From NCBI RefSeq assembly GCF_935822925.1, contig NZ_CAKXZS010000002.1:62001-126000 (forward strand): DNA of 64,000 nt. The letters are read 5' to 3'. Position numbers and translations under genes: made by a program. This stretch comes from Mesorhizobium ventifaucium. GTDB taxonomy: Bacteria; Pseudomonadota; Alphaproteobacteria; Rhizobiales; Rhizobiaceae. Shown here piece by piece: positions 63,156 through 64,000 of this stretch (position 1 is the stretch's first letter; the number at the start of each line of letters is the position of its first letter). A model generated the notes under the pieces. It was not told the DNA's origin, made no database searches, and was given only the letters and a program-made list of their open reading frames with translations.

Positions 63156-64000
63156 TCAAAAGCGGTTCGGAGAAAACGGAGACAGATCAAGCACCGGATT
63201 TTGGCCGAGAATGAGATCGCGGACCAGGCGTCCGGTGGCCGCCGCCTGGGTCAGGCCGAGATGGCCGTGGCCGAAGGCATAGACTATCGTGCCGGCCTGC
63301 CTGGCGCCACCGATCACCGGCAGCGAATCCGGCAGCGACGGCCGGAATCCCATCCATTCGCGGCCGCCGGCCGGGTCAAGCCCCGGCAGGAATTTTTGGG
63401 CCTTGTCGAGCAGCGCTTTCGAGCGGGCGTGGTTGGGCGGCCGCTCAATGCCGCCGAGCTCGACCGCGCCGCCGACGCGCACGCCGGTTTCAAGCGGCGT
63501 GACGACGAAGCCGTGGCCGGAGAAGATCAGTTGCCGCTTCACGTCGAAGGCCGTTTTCGGCAGCGTCGTATTGTAGCCGCGCTCGGTTTCGAGCGGGATG
63601 CGGTCGCCAGAATGTTTCGCCAGCAGATGCGACCACGCGCCGGCGGCGATGACGAGGCGTTTTGCCTGCCGCACCGTGCCATCGGCCAGCGTCAATGTCG
63701 CGCCGTCCTGTTCCGCCCCGACGTGGTCGATCCGAGCCTTTTCGAAACGCGCACCGTTGGTCTCGGCATAGGCCCAGATCGCCTTGCTCAATAATTTCGG
63801 ATCCGTAACGGTCTTCCATCCCGGCACGAAAGTGCCTTTGTCGAAACGCGGTGACAGGCCCGGCTGCAAGGCGGCGAGCGCGTCGCCCTCGACATGGCTG
63901 AAGCCGATGCCGAAGCGTTGCCTCGCCGTCCAGCCGGGCAGCGACGCCTTGAACTCGGCCTCGCTCTCGTAAAGTTCGAGCGAGCCGTCCTCGCGCAGCA
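63156..64000 (-). CDS. D-amino-acid dehydrogenase (DadA-like), 5' end beyond the window
   Basis: An FAD-dependent oxidoreductase of the DadA/DAO family, truncated by the right edge; the frame stays open from 63156 through 64000. Visible C-terminal features are IVYAFGHGHLGLTQAAATG, which closes the FAD site, and ERGYNTTLP. Its stop lies 14 bp before the epimerase start, so the pair forms a hydroxyproline degradation operon (D-hydroxyproline oxidation). Confidence 0.86.
   Translation of the reverse strand, partial: LREDGSLELYESEAEFKASLPGWTARQRFGIGFSHVEGDALAALQPGLSPRFDKGTFVPGWKTVTDPKLLSKAIWAYAETNGARFEKARIDHVGAEQDGATLTLADGTVRQAKRLVIAAGAWSHLLAKHSGDRIPLETERGYNTTLPKTAFDVKRQLIFSGHGFVVTPLETGVRVGGAVELGGIERPPNHARSKALLDKAQKFLPGLDPAGGREWMGFRPSLPDSLPVIGGARQAGTIVYAFGHGHLGLTQAAATGRLVRDLILGQNPVLDLSPFSPNRF

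Overview
The window is a GC-rich chromosomal segment of an alphaproteobacterium of the order Rhizobiales, most likely Mesorhizobium or a close relative. That assignment is inference from gene content and order: ybgC-tolQ-tolR-tolA, a ruvC-ruvA-ruvB cluster, RcdA (DUF1465) and GapR (DUF2312) family proteins, a liv operon with a DUF6867-type membrane gene, TTG-started pyruvate carboxylase, and the recurrent short intergenic palindromes common in these genomes. Most of the window is ordinary housekeeping sequence.

Layout. 1-3.2 kb: the Tol cell-envelope operon on the minus strand, then a secreted GH5-like glycosidase and a metallophosphoesterase. 5.5-8.7 kb: the ruv Holliday-junction genes, with a vapBC-type toxin-antitoxin pair sitting between ruvC and ruvA. 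8.7-13.4 kb: a repeat-littered accessory stretch with a hypothetical protein, a peroxiredoxin and a YCII/ECF sigma pair. 13.4-24 kb: rcdA, a TauE exporter, Lrp/AsnC with EamA, a ThiE-like protein, a Sel1 protein, efp, an inositol monophosphatase, hemolysin III and a MotA/MotB-like envelope pair. 24-33.4 kb: a frameshifted small secreted protein, M32 carboxypeptidase, an ABC exporter, rpmE, TetR with an NmrA/DUF1772 pair, yebC and SelW.

33.4-42.3 kb is the most informative part. A small operon (ArsR regulator, SRPBCC, VOC/glyoxalase-like, SRPBCC) is split by a 7.48-kb integrative element. The element carries a large serine recombinase at its right edge, a second small resolvase, a ParB-like gene that looks frameshifted, and several proteins I cannot identify. 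Both junctions can be read to the base. Joining the flanks restores the VOC reading frame and a short symmetric attB, and joining the element ends gives a 52-bp attP with perfect 10-bp inverted arms. Both sites centre on the same GC dinucleotide.

42.3-52 kb: brnTA toxin-antitoxin, TerC, YmdB-like phosphodiesterase, 5-formyl-THF cyclo-ligase with a probable 6S RNA upstream, a moxR/coxE-like pair separated by a GNAT gene and an orphan HicB, an MBL-fold protein, msrB, an arsenate-reductase-like phosphatase and gapR. 52-64 kb: pyruvate carboxylase, the liv branched-chain amino-acid ABC transporter (livK, DUF6867-like gene, livF, livG, livM, livH), and the start of a hydroxyproline catabolic operon (4-hydroxyproline epimerase after a D-amino-acid dehydrogenase cut by the right edge). 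No rRNA, tRNA or CRISPR array was recognised.
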